The notes under the pieces were generated by a model. That model ran no database searches. It was not told the DNA's origin and saw only the letters and a program-made list of their open reading frames with translations. A stretch of 64,000 nucleotides of DNA from Calcarisporiella thermophila CBS 279.70 (Eukaryota; Calcarisporiellomycota): assembly GCF_041956535.1 (NCBI RefSeq), contig NW_027192192.1, positions 871,796 to 935,795 on the forward strand, given 5' to 3'. This document shows, piece after piece, positions 42,551 through 53,317 of the stretch. The translations under genes were made by a program, and so were the position numbers. The first letter of the stretch is position 1, and every line of letters starts with the position of its first letter.

Positions 42551-43462
42551 TTTCTTGTTCCTATATTTTTGTTGTTTTCCTTACAGAAAAAAAGGAGCAA
42601 GAAAATTTACAAGGGTTGCTTTCTAAAATTTTTTCCTTAAGTGTACGATATTAAACTGATATTCGGATCGATTGCTTTTAGGATAAAATCTTCACATAAT
42701 TCTACATGCTAATTAAAATTCGCCCATAATTTTAAATTAGGGTAGTGTATATAAAAAGCATATAACTCGACCAAAACCCCAATAGCACTGGGATGTATGG
42801 AATTTGATATTCTTGGCAAGGATGATTAACAGATACACTATACATTTTATCATTACTGACTGCTCCGACCATTTTTTGTAATGTAGAGCGTCGGAGAACT
42901 AATTTCTAAGTACGCGCTATAATGTCCATGGAGAAAAAAGATACGATAGTATATAAAAGGGACTTGCAGTCGAGTATGAATAGTTGTGTTATATAAACTA
43001 TATCTATTAGTTTTCAAATCAGCAACTTTTTCAAAACATATTCAAGTGAGTAATATTTTAGATTACAATAACCCAATATAAGCCTAGTGCCAGGCACTGA
43101 AGAAGCCTATTCGATTGTGCATGTAAGAAGAGAATATTAGGAATATGTTTATGAGTAGAGATAGAATTGATGCAAAGCAGCTTTCTTAGCTCCATCAATG
43201 CTTTCCATTTTGTTAGTATATCACAGTTGACATTATGCATTAGCTTCATATTTTAGGAGTTTATCTGTACGGTCTGATTACTGCACTTAGGAAGTTAAAA
43301 AAGATAAAAAAGAAGCCTGTGAGATTTCAATTCAATATCCAAATCAGATTACCAGCGATTTCTAATCTACGGTAGTATGATCAGGTATATGTGACTGCTT
43401 GGCATTGTTATACTGTTATTCTGCCTGCTCTCGTTGAATTGAATCTGACCACAATTCTAATC
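42551..43462. promoter_or_regulatory. Divergent promoter of the lectin and JAC1 genes
   Basis: About 900 AT-rich bases between divergent starts. Small frames (such as 43058-43249) look non-coding. No further feature is seen. Confidence 0.5.
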
Positions 43463-44411
43463 ATGTCGCGCCATGTCAACTTTCTCACTAATATAAACCC
43501 CCTTCGCTTGATAAAATCGAATACATTTAGATCGACATCAAATGCATACCCATATGCTCACCTGGCACGTTCCCATTTGAGATCTTTCCAAACCTTTACA
43601 ACTCCCAATTTTAGTAATGCCAAACCAGGATCACGACTAATCGCCGCCCGGCTCACACACTCGCAGGCTTCCAAGAACGGAGATGCCGCTCATGCAAAAT
43701 TGAAGATATGCTGGAAATGTGAGAAAGAATTGGGGTACACATTACTTCATTGTGACGAATGTGGAAAGATTCAGCCTGTACCGGGTGAAATGAACTACTT
43801 TGAAGCACTAGGAGTTGGCGAAGGTGAAAATAGGTAAATTATAACTGAGTCCCAGCATTTTTTTATTGTGAATCAAGTAATATGCAGTGATTGTTACTGA
43901 CTATCTTAAATTTTTCTCTAGATCTATTGCTACGTTCGATCTCAACGCTCGCAATCTTAGATCTACTTTTCTTACAATCCAACAAAAAGTGCATCCTGAC
44001 TCCTATGCCCAAAAAGAGCAACACGAATTTTCTTTTTCAAAATCACAATCTTCTTTCATTAACAAGGCTTATAACACGTTGCTGAATCCCCTCTCGCGTG
44101 CCCAATATATTCTTTCACTCAACGGTATCAGTGTAGATGAGAGCGAGTCGCTCGAGGATCCGGAGTTACTCATGGAAGTACTAGAGACACGCGAGCAGCT
44201 GGAAGAGGCACAAGCAGAAGAAGAGGTTGAGATTATTGCAACGGAGAACCAGAAGAGAATGGAGGAAACTATCAACGGGCTCTCGGACGCTTTTAGAAAT
44301 AAGGATTTCAAGAGAGCGAAGCAGCTCGCCATCGAGTTGCAATACTGGGTGAATATTGAGCGCGCCATAAAAGAGTGGGCACCGGGAAAACGGATCGAAC
44401 TACATCATTAA
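43463..44411 (+). CDS. JAC1: Mitochondrial iron-sulfur J-protein co-chaperone Jac1/HscB
   Basis: J-protein that delivers the Isu scaffold to the Hsp70 partner for Fe-S cluster transfer in the mitochondrial matrix. Exons 43463-43833 and 43922-44411 give 286 residues. An N-terminal 70-residue Ser/Arg/Asn-rich stretch fits a presequence. Then comes a four-Cys element, CWKCEKELGYTLLHCDECGK, the zinc-binding module of animal HSC20. The J domain begins NYFEALGV; the splice restores RSIATFDLN..., and the HPD tripeptide lies in QQKVHPDSY. The C-terminal three-helix bundle follows: LEDPELLMEVLETREQLEEA to ELQYWVNIERAIKEW. Start chosen at the first ATG (MSRHVNF). Confidence 0.95.
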
Positions 44412-44637
44412 ATCATACATTATGTTCGATCCATTGCCTCGACGTTTTGCGCATTAAACCTGTTTTTGAGATAGAATATAGTATATAAAAATATATAAAT
44501 ATTTATATTTATTAGAACGGAGAATTAAAGATTAAAAGGGCAGAGGCCGTTGAAGAAGTGAATCAGGATCTCAAAAAAGAAATATATCATTATATACATT
44601 CTTGTGAATTTTGCGTTGAAGTATATCAAAAAGAGGG

Positions 44638-46861
44638 TTAATTTAAGCGATAGAGCGATTCCTCTTCCTCCTCCCGCCCACTTACATGTCTGTTAGGATT
44701 ATAGGCCCCTACCCAGCACCATACCCGATGTTGCTCTCCCTTAATTTCTTTGACTAATACCCGAACGTTTGCATTGTTCTCCACAATCCGTCGCACTCGT
44801 TCCCACAACTTATGCCTTCTTCCTGCTGATTGCTCTCCTTTAAGGAGGGCATCTCTTAGATGGACGATAGCCAATTCTGGATGCGGGAACTGAACAGGAT
44901 CGGTGTAATGCAAACGCTCTTGATTTTCAAGCCGACTTAGAACATTCTGAACAAGTTTGGTGACGAGTTTGTTATCTCTTTTGCGAGCGTAAATATAGTG
45001 CCGAATATAAACTAAAAATAACAGTGCGCCTCCACTGCCAGATATGATAGCAATATGTTGCCACAAAAAGTTTACCAATTGCAGCTTAATTTTGCATCCC
45101 AATGGCAACCATGGCTCCCGACTCGATAAATAAAGCTTTCCAGAATTGGGGTGGGTTACAAAATCTACATAGCCAGGGCGGCGCGACAAATCTTCCAGTG
45201 CAAGCTGCCAATACTCGTTAAAGGCATCGTCACCTATTTCAGGTGATTTGCGGTCCTTGAGCTGTTCTTTAAGCTTCTCTTCGAGAATCCCATTCACCAT
45301 AATGTTGCCCTGTAGTTGAGTAAGCAACTCCCTATCTTTCTTCACATGCCCACAAATAACCTGACCAGCACGCAAACTTAATTCGCGACGAATCGTATCC
45401 ACAGTAAGTTGGACTTGAGTTAACTTAGCGTCGTCGGTAACGCAGCGGAGTGGAAATGGAAGAAGTCCACCAAGAGAAAGAAGATGTGTTTGGGGAACAA
45501 ACTCTTTGTCGCAATTTATGAATTCACCATTGGTACATGTTGCATGCTCGGGACAAGGAATGCAGGAGGGGACCAGTTTAGAGGAAATATTCTTGAACAC
45601 TTGTGGAATAGAAAAAAAAGTCAATGAGAATATAAACAATCAACTCGAGTTTTCTAGTAATTACTTGACATCCCCTCGCCCACATTTTTTCTATGTGCAG
45701 GTCTACCGTCTTCACCACAATACCCTACGCGTATTATTGCGCTACGATACCAGATTCCAAAAGCTACAAGTAGTGCTAAACACAGCACCAGTATTGAACT
45801 CAACGAATATTCTTCTTTAATTACGGGTGGGCTTTTGCTTCGTCTCCTTCTCCTTGAGTTGCCAGAGGCCGGAGAGGCTAGAGAAAGCCTCCTTTCCTGA
45901 TTATCACGGTCAGAATAATAAGAAGCCGAGGGAGGTGACATAAATTTACTGAATGGCGGATGTCCCTCAACCGGTGAGAAAAGAAGCGGTTGTGAAGTAG
46001 CAACGAGATGATCACCCATGGAGGCGCGTTGTTTACGGGAAACAGATGTATTTCGGCGTGTGCGACTACGGCTACGATCGCGGCTATCGACTCCCATGGT
46101 CGTCTAAGAGATAATGATAAGTTTTAGGCAAATACTAAAATCAATTGGAAATCGTTGCATACACGACGACGCTGCCGAATCTTATCCGGGCTAGTCTCTC
46201 CACCGCTCTGGAATGGATTGTTTAGGGAAAAGGGACTTTTTTCTTTTTCTGCTGCCGCTGATTTATTTAATTCATCTGCTTCTTCGTCCATCTCCATGTT
46301 CATCGCTTGCTTGTTAGGGGTTTGAGGCCTTTGACTTCTTGGCGTTTTAGGCTTGACAGAAGCGTTTTTAGGCGCATTGGATTCAGATTCAGATCCATCC
46401 AATGATGCAGTTTCGGATGGAGCCGGAGTCTATTGAAATAATTCAGTTATTTTTAAAGCAGAAAGCGAAGATAGTAAAGTAGCAATTACTCTTTTCCTTG
46501 TGGTTGAACGCCCTCTCGGCTTTGGCGTAGAGGCTCGAGGTGCCGGGACTGCAAATACTTCGTTGGATCTCGTTCCATCTTCTTCGCCAATTCCAGGAGT
46601 TGCTCTCCTTCCCCCTTCTAAACCAGGTGTCCCCCTTCTCATTCCAATTTCAGGTCCCGGAGTCCCCCCTCTTTTTCCTCCATTTACATCTACCCATCGT
46701 TTAGCTTCTTCAACTCGTGCGGGGACGGGTGAAATGTGCTGGTTATAGAGGTCAACAAGGTCTTGTTTTTTTGCAGAAGATTTCGCGTCAATATCGTAGA
46801 TGTGAAGAATGGCACGAAGATCTGCCATGCGTAGCTTGGCAGGATCTAGATCATTCTCCAT
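44638..46861 (-). CDS. Inner nuclear membrane protein Src1/Heh1 (MAN1-like)
   Basis: LEM-domain-type protein of the inner nuclear membrane, linking to chromatin and ESCRT/nuclear pore surveillance. Exons 46861-46490, 46429-46163, 46103-45665 and 45599-44638 give 679 residues. Seen: the N-terminal HeH motif (LRMADLRAILHIYDID then KKQDLVDLYNQHI); a basic Ser/Pro/Gly-rich linker with repeats of RGTPG/RATPG type and NLS-like RRRRRSKSP; TM1 (SLSSILVLCLALLVAFGIWY); a lumenal Cys-rich domain (CIPCPEHATCTNGEFINC); TM2 near IAIISGSGGALLFLVYI; and the C-terminal MSC winged-helix fold (WERVRRIVENNANVRVLVKE, then WCWVGAY). Two-TM layout identifies the Heh1/Heh2/Src1/Man1 group; which paralogue is undecided. 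Intron 3 ends in ACAAG. Confidence 0.95.
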
Positions 46862-47173
46862 TTTTGCAATCTCAAATTGATTTATTTATGTAGGTTTAAC
46901 GAGAAATACGAGGTGTTGTTTTTATTTAGCCCTTAATTTAATTTTGGGTTTCACTATTATCAACTCCCCTATGCGGTCCATTCTTTATTAACACAATAAA
47001 AAGAAAAGTTGTCTAACATAATATTAAAGAAAGTAAAAAGAAAAAAATAGATATTTTATGGATAACTAAAAGATTTTCATAGTGTTTATTAACTCACAAT
47101 GAAAAGCATCAAGGTTCTCTAGTGTGAAAAATCCATGGTAATAAAAAGTAGGATGAGGGTTTGGCTAATTAAA
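46862..47173. other. Spacer between GLO3 and SRC1 genes
   Basis: About 310 AT-rich bases holding the SRC1 promoter and the GLO3 3' region; nothing else is seen. Confidence 0.6.
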
Positions 47174-48626
47174 CTACATCATATCTTGCAAAATATTTTG
47201 CAATTTCGAAGCCCCATTTTGCACTAGTGCCCGCACGGCCTCGACATCAGCTTGCGCTTGATCCATGAACCGATTAGCAAATTCCCGTGCAGATACCTCG
47301 AGATCTCCATTATCCAGTCCCCTACCTCCTCCATATATTTCGTCTTCATCCCGCCCAAAATACTGGGCAGAAGAGATGCTGGTCGCTCCCGCAAATTGCT
47401 GCATTCGAGATGAACGCTCTGCCTCATAAGTGGGGTCATACTCGTTGCGCCCAAAGTACTGGTCAGAGGAAATTGCCTTTTGGTTGCCAAAGCGTTCGCG
47501 CGCAGAGGTAGGTGCATCTTTATCCTCAGATTCAGGCGCAGCAACACTTCCAAATCCAAGCTTTCTCGCAGAAGCTTTGGGAGCATTGTTTGTAGGAACA
47601 GCCCCAAACCCGAGCCGACCCATTGCCATCCCTAATCGCTCCATTTCCATCTTATTTTCACTCTTAGCCCCACTTCCATTCGCATTGGCTATCACCTGAG
47701 GTACTACAGGGATTTTGTCTTTCGATACTGAGGCCCGTCTTGGTACAGTTGATTCCTCCTCGGTGTTTTCTGATTCCTCTGAATGCAATCCCAAATTCGC
47801 ACGACGCTCCTCTTCTTGTTTAGCACGGGCTTGCGCCTCCTCAAAATTGAAATTAGTGACCTTTTTCGCTCCAAGTTTTAAGGATTTTCCTGCAGCAGGC
47901 TTGCGTATTCCACTTAGAGTACTCTTGGGTCGGGACGTAGCTCCATTGGTAACAGATGTACGTTTGGCATTAACAGAGGATCCATTTCCAGCTAAAGCTG
48001 AGCTGGTGGGCGGTGTAATGGCAGGAGCGTTCAAGGGTTTATCCAGTAATTCAAAAAAGTCCTCCTCTTTTTTGGTTTCGTCTGGTTTCTCTTCTGTTTC
48101 AACCAACACCATATCAGGATGCAGGCGGATATCTTCTTTGACTCGCTGAGCGAGCTTCTCTTTATACATAGTTGCTGCACGGCTGGTATACTTGGATTTA
48201 GCATCTTTCGAAGCAGTTGTCCCCCCGTGTTTTGCGAAAAACTCAGTTGCTGCCGCATTGCCTCCCACTTTCATCGTGCGGAGTTGATCCCAGGTCCAAG
48301 AATCTAGCACACATGATCTATCGGGAGGAGATTTAATTCTTTAGAAAAGAATTAAAAAACATTCCAACCAAATGGAAATACCTGACAAATGAGATGTGTA
48401 CACCCATATTCCTGTGGACGGCAGAACAGTCAAGGCACAGGTAGATGCCGAAGGTAACTGATGACCAGGTAGGATTTTGTGCCTTACAATCAAAGCATGC
48501 CTACAATTGCATAACATACCTATAGCCATCTTGTAGAACCATCATTATAATAATCAATACCTTGTTGGCTCGTTGGGATTTTAGTTTTTTGAAAATGTCT
48601 TGGATTTGCGCTTTAGATGGCTCCAT
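47174..48626 (-). CDS. GLO3: ArfGAP Glo3 (COPI retrograde transport)
   Basis: GTPase-activating protein for Arf1 on Golgi COPI vesicles. Exons 48626-48561, 48500-48382 and 48317-47174 give 442 residues. The zinc finger is assembled by splicing: exon 1 [19 protein letters not shown], then CFDC-x16-[16 protein letters not shown] with the arginine finger, and [20 protein letters not shown]. The C-terminal half carries the Glo3 regulatory motif twice: ISSDQYFGR and ISSAQYFGR, plus an amphipathic end ([17 protein letters not shown]) that may sense membranes. A Lys/Glu-rich middle fits the coatomer-binding region. The ISSxQYFGR repeats exclude Gcs1/Age-type GAPs. Confidence 0.97.
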
Positions 48627-49242
48627 TTGCAATTTCTCTAAATCTATTGAATTGTTTTACAATGGAGTGCAATTAGTTCATAGAAGCATAAACTTTTATC
48701 TTTTTATCTTGGATTAAGATGTGCATGGATCAAAACTTGATCCAGAAGGTTGGCGCAGCAGAACCCTGATTTAAACTCTCGAGCAATTGTCAATCTTAAA
48801 ATCGTACCAAGTCAGGTTAAAAATTGTAAGACTTGATGGGTATTTGTTTGCTCATTCTTCGTTCACGTTCAGTCCTAATGAAGATAAATAAGTCCTAGAA
48901 TATATAACTGCAATACAAAAAAAAAGGGCTGTCATATACACCAGTTGTTATATGTCTACAAATATTTCTATGTCCACCTTGGCAAATTTACATGATATAT
49001 AATGTATCAATCGCATTACATGGTCAAGCAATATAATTAGTAAAATCATTTGGCAATTCGACTCTCTCTCCAACGTGAGGATTTGAGTGGCAGTACCATG
49101 GTAAATCAAAAGTGTTTAGGTTAGTATTAGAGGGTGCAAATATTGCTTAACGGAGAAGTGTATAATCTATAGAAATTCATGTGGCTGATCTATTTTTATT
49201 GTCAGCTAGAGGTTGAACATTAACTTAGAATATTTTAAAGTC
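48627..49242. promoter_or_regulatory. Divergent promoter of GLO3 and MED8
   Basis: About 615 AT-rich bases between divergent starts. No open frame or named motif is seen. Confidence 0.5.
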
Positions 49243-50120
49243 ATGGAGCAAGCGAGACATTTAGATTCGGATTCAATATCAGAACTAGAATCCGTGCGGC
49301 TAAAGTTGCAGCAACTTCAGGAGAGTTTGAACTACTTTCTGCAAACTGTGAATGCCAAAGTTCCAGTGCAATCATGGTGATTTTTGGAAATTACTTACTA
49401 CTTTTTAGAGGAAAATTTATTCTGACACGCTTCTTCTATCTCGTTTCTAGGCCTGAACTACTGAATAAATATAACATACTAGCTGCCAAATTTCTTTCTC
49501 TCCAGAATGATCTCCTTGCATCTCAAACTCTTCCAAAACTTGTTTTACATCCGCACGAACCACCACAGACGGATAATGAGAGCCAGATTCTTAGCTTCCT
49601 ACTCCGCACGAAATTGATTCCTGAAATTGAAAAGCAGGAAGAAGAAACAAAGATAGATGTCGAGTTAGGAGGCAGTATGGATGAAGATAGTGCCAGGAAA
49701 GCATTGGGAGAGCTGAAAGTAATTTCATTCTTGCGTTTTGCACATATCACCGAACCCCAATAATATATATTTTTTAATTTGTAGAAGAGACAACAACAAC
49801 ACGACGCTTTTACCTCATATGCCTCCGAATTCGTGGAAAATCTACTATCAGAGCAAAAGGATATGCTCTTCTCCACTTTTTACAAAGAGCAGTTGGCAGA
49901 AAAAGAAAAAGAGCAGCCCATGGAAGTGGAAGAGAATGGCGGTGAGTTGGCAGAAGAGGCAGGCCAAGAGAAACAGCCAACGTGGAAAACGCTGGGATAT
50001 GAGAACGAAGAGAAGTATCGCCGTTGGCAACTCGAGTCTATGTTAACATTTGTTAGTAGTGGAAAGGAAGAACTAGAAGGAAGTGAAGTAAAAGCGAAAC
50101 CACCACCGACAAAAGCATGA
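49243..50120 (+). CDS. MED8: Mediator complex subunit 8
   Basis: Head-module subunit of Mediator, the RNA polymerase II coactivator. Exons 49243-49376, 49451-49718 and 49785-50120 give 245 residues. Seen: coiled-coil opening ELESVRLKLQQLQESLNYFL, then PVQSWPELLNKYNILAAKF formed across splice 1, LPKLVLHPHEPPQTD, and LSFLLRTKLIPEIE, all in the order of fungal Med8. The C-terminal part is acidic and Lys-rich with SEQKDMLFSTFYKEQL-like helices. The N-terminal ATG at 49243 gives the expected start (MEQARHLDSDS). No other family fits. Confidence 0.93.
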
Positions 50121-50576
50121 AATCCATAATGCTTCCCTTTTTGTAAATAGAATCTACTCATTTATTTCTAATATCCAAACCTATTAGAATTCTTTAAATT
50201 TCTTCGAAACTTGGAAGGCAATGTATAAATTTTTCGTGAGCAGATTATCACTAACCTAAGCATGTCCGAAGGTTGTTAGTAAATCATTAAGAAGAACGAT
50301 TACAAACACAAGATGTCTAGTATGAATTATGTTAATTTATCTAACATTCTTGTCATCTTCATGTACTGATGACTTGAAGGCTACCAAAAGTATTCTATCA
50401 AAATAAATATCGTGTATCAATCCAAACAAGTGAGTTGGGCTTGGGGATTTATCTGTATCTTTGAAAAACTGCATAGTATGGCTGACATTGAGTAAATTTT
50501 GTTGACTCCTGTTAATTTTAATAGCATGAAAGCAGCTAGTATCTCTTTATATAGCCAAAATAAAATATTAAAGAGT
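50121..50576. other. Convergent 3' region of MED8 and the Knh1-like gene
   Basis: About 455 AT-rich bases; nothing further is seen. Confidence 0.6.
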
Positions 50577-51425
50577 TTAAATAGTTTTAATATGAGTCAA
50601 AGAATCACACAGTATTAGGGAGAATAAAAGTAGAAGCGCCCAAGTTATTCTATTAATTGCTATCGTATTCAATAAAAAGCTGCCCGCGGATGTATACGTT
50701 CCTACCATCTCTCCACATGAACATCCAACAGTTGAGTTTATAAATTCCCTAACAGATTCAGCACATAATTTTGCTACATATAAACAGGGATCGGGTGACG
50801 GTTTAGAGAGTGCGCCTGAAGTAGCCTTCGCTGGATTAGAGTCCAATGCCGTATTATTAGAATTAATCGAATTGGGCAAATTGGATGAGGCCATGTGTGC
50901 TTCCGACGAGGATTGTTCGGCAATTGTGAAGGTATCACTCATGCATACTACAGCCTCAGTTGTAACGTCATAGAGAGAGATCACATAGTTCTGAGAAGGC
51001 TGGAGCTTGGTGTCTTTGGGGATGGCCCAGTTATAACTTTGTTTTGCTGCGGATACCGAATCAGCTAGTATTGCAACTACCTATTTCAAATGAGCTCTAC
51101 ATTTCCTATGCTAACACAAACTCAAGACTACTCACTTTGTATGGCTTAGCTAGCGATAATATAATCTGTTAAGCGGAAAGGTAGATAGTTTGATAATATT
51201 ATTAGCTAAATTCAATTTTAGTGTCCTTGCGCAAATTTTTCGTACTCGAAATCTAATTGTATCAAGGCTCGAAGAAGCAGAGTCGTCCTGTGGCTCCCAG
51301 AGAACAGTGGCTATTTGACCGGGGCGCCACAATGTATTTTCGGTGGGAGACACGATCGCAAATTTTTGCCCTAGTACTGGTATTGGTAAAGATAATAATA
51401 ATAAGAGAACTTTATAGCTGTTCAT
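50577..51425 (-). CDS. Kre9/Knh1-domain GPI-type cell-wall protein
   Basis: Exons 51425-51246, 51165-51136 (30-nt micro-exon) and 51080-50577 give 237 residues. Signal peptide MNSYKVLLLLLSLPIPVLG, then the Kre9/Knh1 N-terminal Ig-like module: KFAIVSPTENTLWRPGQIA, the strand IILSLAKPYKVVAILADSV restored by the micro-exon, QSYNWAIPKDTKLQPSQNYV and a terminal DTFTIAE. The Ser/Asn/Pro-rich middle is followed by a Cys-containing segment (PCLYVAKLC, CSCG) and a C-terminal hydrophobic tail (ITWALLLLFSLILC), consistent with GPI addition. Proteins of this class sit at the fungal plasma membrane/wall and are linked to beta-1,6-glucan or adhesion; the specific role is unknown. Confidence 0.85.
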
Positions 51426-51892
51426 GTTCACTAACTAAAAGTTTTTAAGTAATGTTACAATGGAAAAACATTTGATGGTATAAACTTTTATGTAACTCTT
51501 ATATATTACCTGTAATAATTTTGGAAATGATATCATACCTTGGAGTACTGAAATTTCAATATGGACGGAATTTATGGCATTTCATTTATTATCTGTTAAT
51601 TTTTTCATGTAACAGAGTTGATTTAAAGGATTACGAAAATAACGAGCGTCATTCTCCTTTAGCTTTAAGATCTTAAGTGTCAGTTCAAGAACGAATCTTT
51701 ATGATGCCAGTTGCAAATATAGATTGGTTTCTATTGAAAAAAACGTCCCATTCATCGAATCAAATAGTGTCCCCTCAATATCAATAAAATACACAAAATA
51801 AAAATACCTCATGGAAAGGAATACAAATTGAATGAATATTTGAAATACTACAGCTACAGTTTAATTGCTATCTTCAAGATTTCGAACTACGT
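51426..51892. other. Promoter region between the Knh1-like gene and the small orphan ORF
   Basis: AT-rich, no open frame seen. Confidence 0.5.
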
Positions 51893-52153
51893 ATGGTGGC
51901 TGAGGGATATCGAGTGAAGGAATTAGTGTATATGAGATATTTGATGGGGTTAAAGCAGGATCTGATTGTCCAGGTGGAAGAACGTGATATTGTTCGCGTT
52001 TTATGTTATCGCGGTACAAATAGAATTGGACGAATATCTATAAACTACTCGAGTGAGTACGGTTCAAAACATTTCAACGAAGACACTACCGTAATATCAA
52101 AGAACAGGGTCCCCAAACTCCCTAAAAAAAAGGGTAGACTTGCAAGTAGATAG
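51893..52153 (+). CDS. Small orphan ORF, 86 codons
   Basis: Open frame from ATG to TAG that fits neatly between a divergent neighbour and a convergent one (its stop is 33 bases from the PQ-loop stop). The translation is mixed in composition, with VKELVYMRYLMGLKQDL, then IVRVLCYRGTNRIGRISINY and a basic end LPKKKGRLASR. I do not recognise it. A GTGAGT at 52053 with an AAG at about 52105 could be an intron, giving a shorter tail. It might be an exon of a larger gene or a gene fragment, but upstream sequence offers no exon. Confidence 0.4.
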   Translation: MVAEGYRVKELVYMRYLMGLKQDLIVQVEERDIVRVLCYRGTNRIGRISINYSSEYGSKHFNEDTTVISKNRVPKLPKKKGRLASR

Positions 52154-52186
52154 CTGGCTTCAAGGGAATGTAGCAAAATCGACTTT

Positions 52187-53125
52187 TTATGTGGGGTATA
52201 AATAAACAAATCCACACTGCAAAATAAATATTAAGATATTCACCAGGCAATAGCTAACATTCCCTAGAACGCTGAAATAGAACATGGATAATGAGAGACC
52301 TTCGCAAGACCGAGAGCGAAAGTTTTTTATAATTTGGGGGATTCTTGAGGTTACTTGAGTGAAATATCGAAATTAGCAAAATTCGCTCATATTGAACAAA
52401 AGTGAATATCATAGCTCACCATATAAGAATGCGGATGCCCAAGGGATTACAACTCTTAGCGATTTTATTAGATAGTCCTTTCCTTCGCTCCCCATCCACA
52501 TACGGCTCCAAATCAATCCAGTGAAAATACACGCATTACAAAATATAATCAAATTAATTTTGTAATAATGAACTGGGTTCGATCTGGCATTTCCCTTGTC
52601 CAGCAAAGATGTTGATTCGGAGTTAGACGATGCCGCGGAATAACTTGCAATGCTCGATACTGAGCCAGCACTATCACGATGCACTGTTCTTCTCTTTCTA
52701 TAATAAAGGACTTGGAGAATAAGTATGATATCCGCAACAACGTAGTATCCCGCAAGGAGGAACTATAGTTGAGGAAGTATACCAAGTGTCAGAATTATCT
52801 AGAGAGGAATTAGATAGAGGGAGAAAATAATTGTACCATCGTGAAGAGCAAGTCAGTTATCACCACGCCAATAATATTCAGCGTATCTCCCACTAGCCAT
52901 AGTAGGATGAATGAGAGGGACAGGCCTTCTCCGCTCTTCCTGAGATAATTCTCTAGCATTTGACTTTACAGGCATATGGTAATAATTGAGTGCGTGGAAT
53001 ATAATAATAGATAAATGAGCTTCGTCTTACGGTGTGTAGACACATATCCAGCAAGCTATACTTAAGTAGCCAGCGATAGCCGAAGCGTCAAGATGGGTGG
53101 AGTTCCAAGGAAGCATGAGGAGCAT
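52187..53125 (-). CDS. PQ-loop vacuolar/lysosomal transporter (Ypq/PQLC2-like)
   Basis: Seven-helix membrane protein; relatives export cationic amino acids from vacuoles or lysosomes. Exons 53125-53031, 52963-52837, 52762-52420 and 52353-52187 give 243 residues. Both PQ-loops appear: CWICVYTPQMLENYLRKSGE (across splice 1) followed by GLSLSFILLWLVGDTLNIIG, and TSRIPQIIKNFRSRSCEGLS followed by LGNVSYCLVNILI. The second PQ is recovered only by using the 3'SS TCAAG at 52354, where the phases match. Between the halves is a Ser-rich loop with a possible sorting leucine pair (ESTSLLDKGN). Helices such as YYVVADIILILQVLYY are conserved. Exact substrate unknown. Confidence 0.92.
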
Positions 53126-53317
53126 CAGAAGAATTAAGGGAAAAAAATTACTGATTAGTCCAGTCACGCATATTTCACATATTGCGCGAAAGGATGACCC
53201 TTAACCATTAATGGATTAAAAAAAATGCTCTAACTGTTGAGCAACCAATAAGTATATAAGTTCTGTCACGTTTTTTTCTGCATTTTCAACCATCCACCTT
53301 AACCTCATGCTGTAGCA
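53126..53317. promoter_or_regulatory. Short bidirectional promoter (PQ-loop / Avt-like pair)
   Basis: Only 192 bases separate the two ATGs. Both neighbours are predicted vacuolar amino-acid transporters, so shared control is plausible. Confidence 0.6.
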
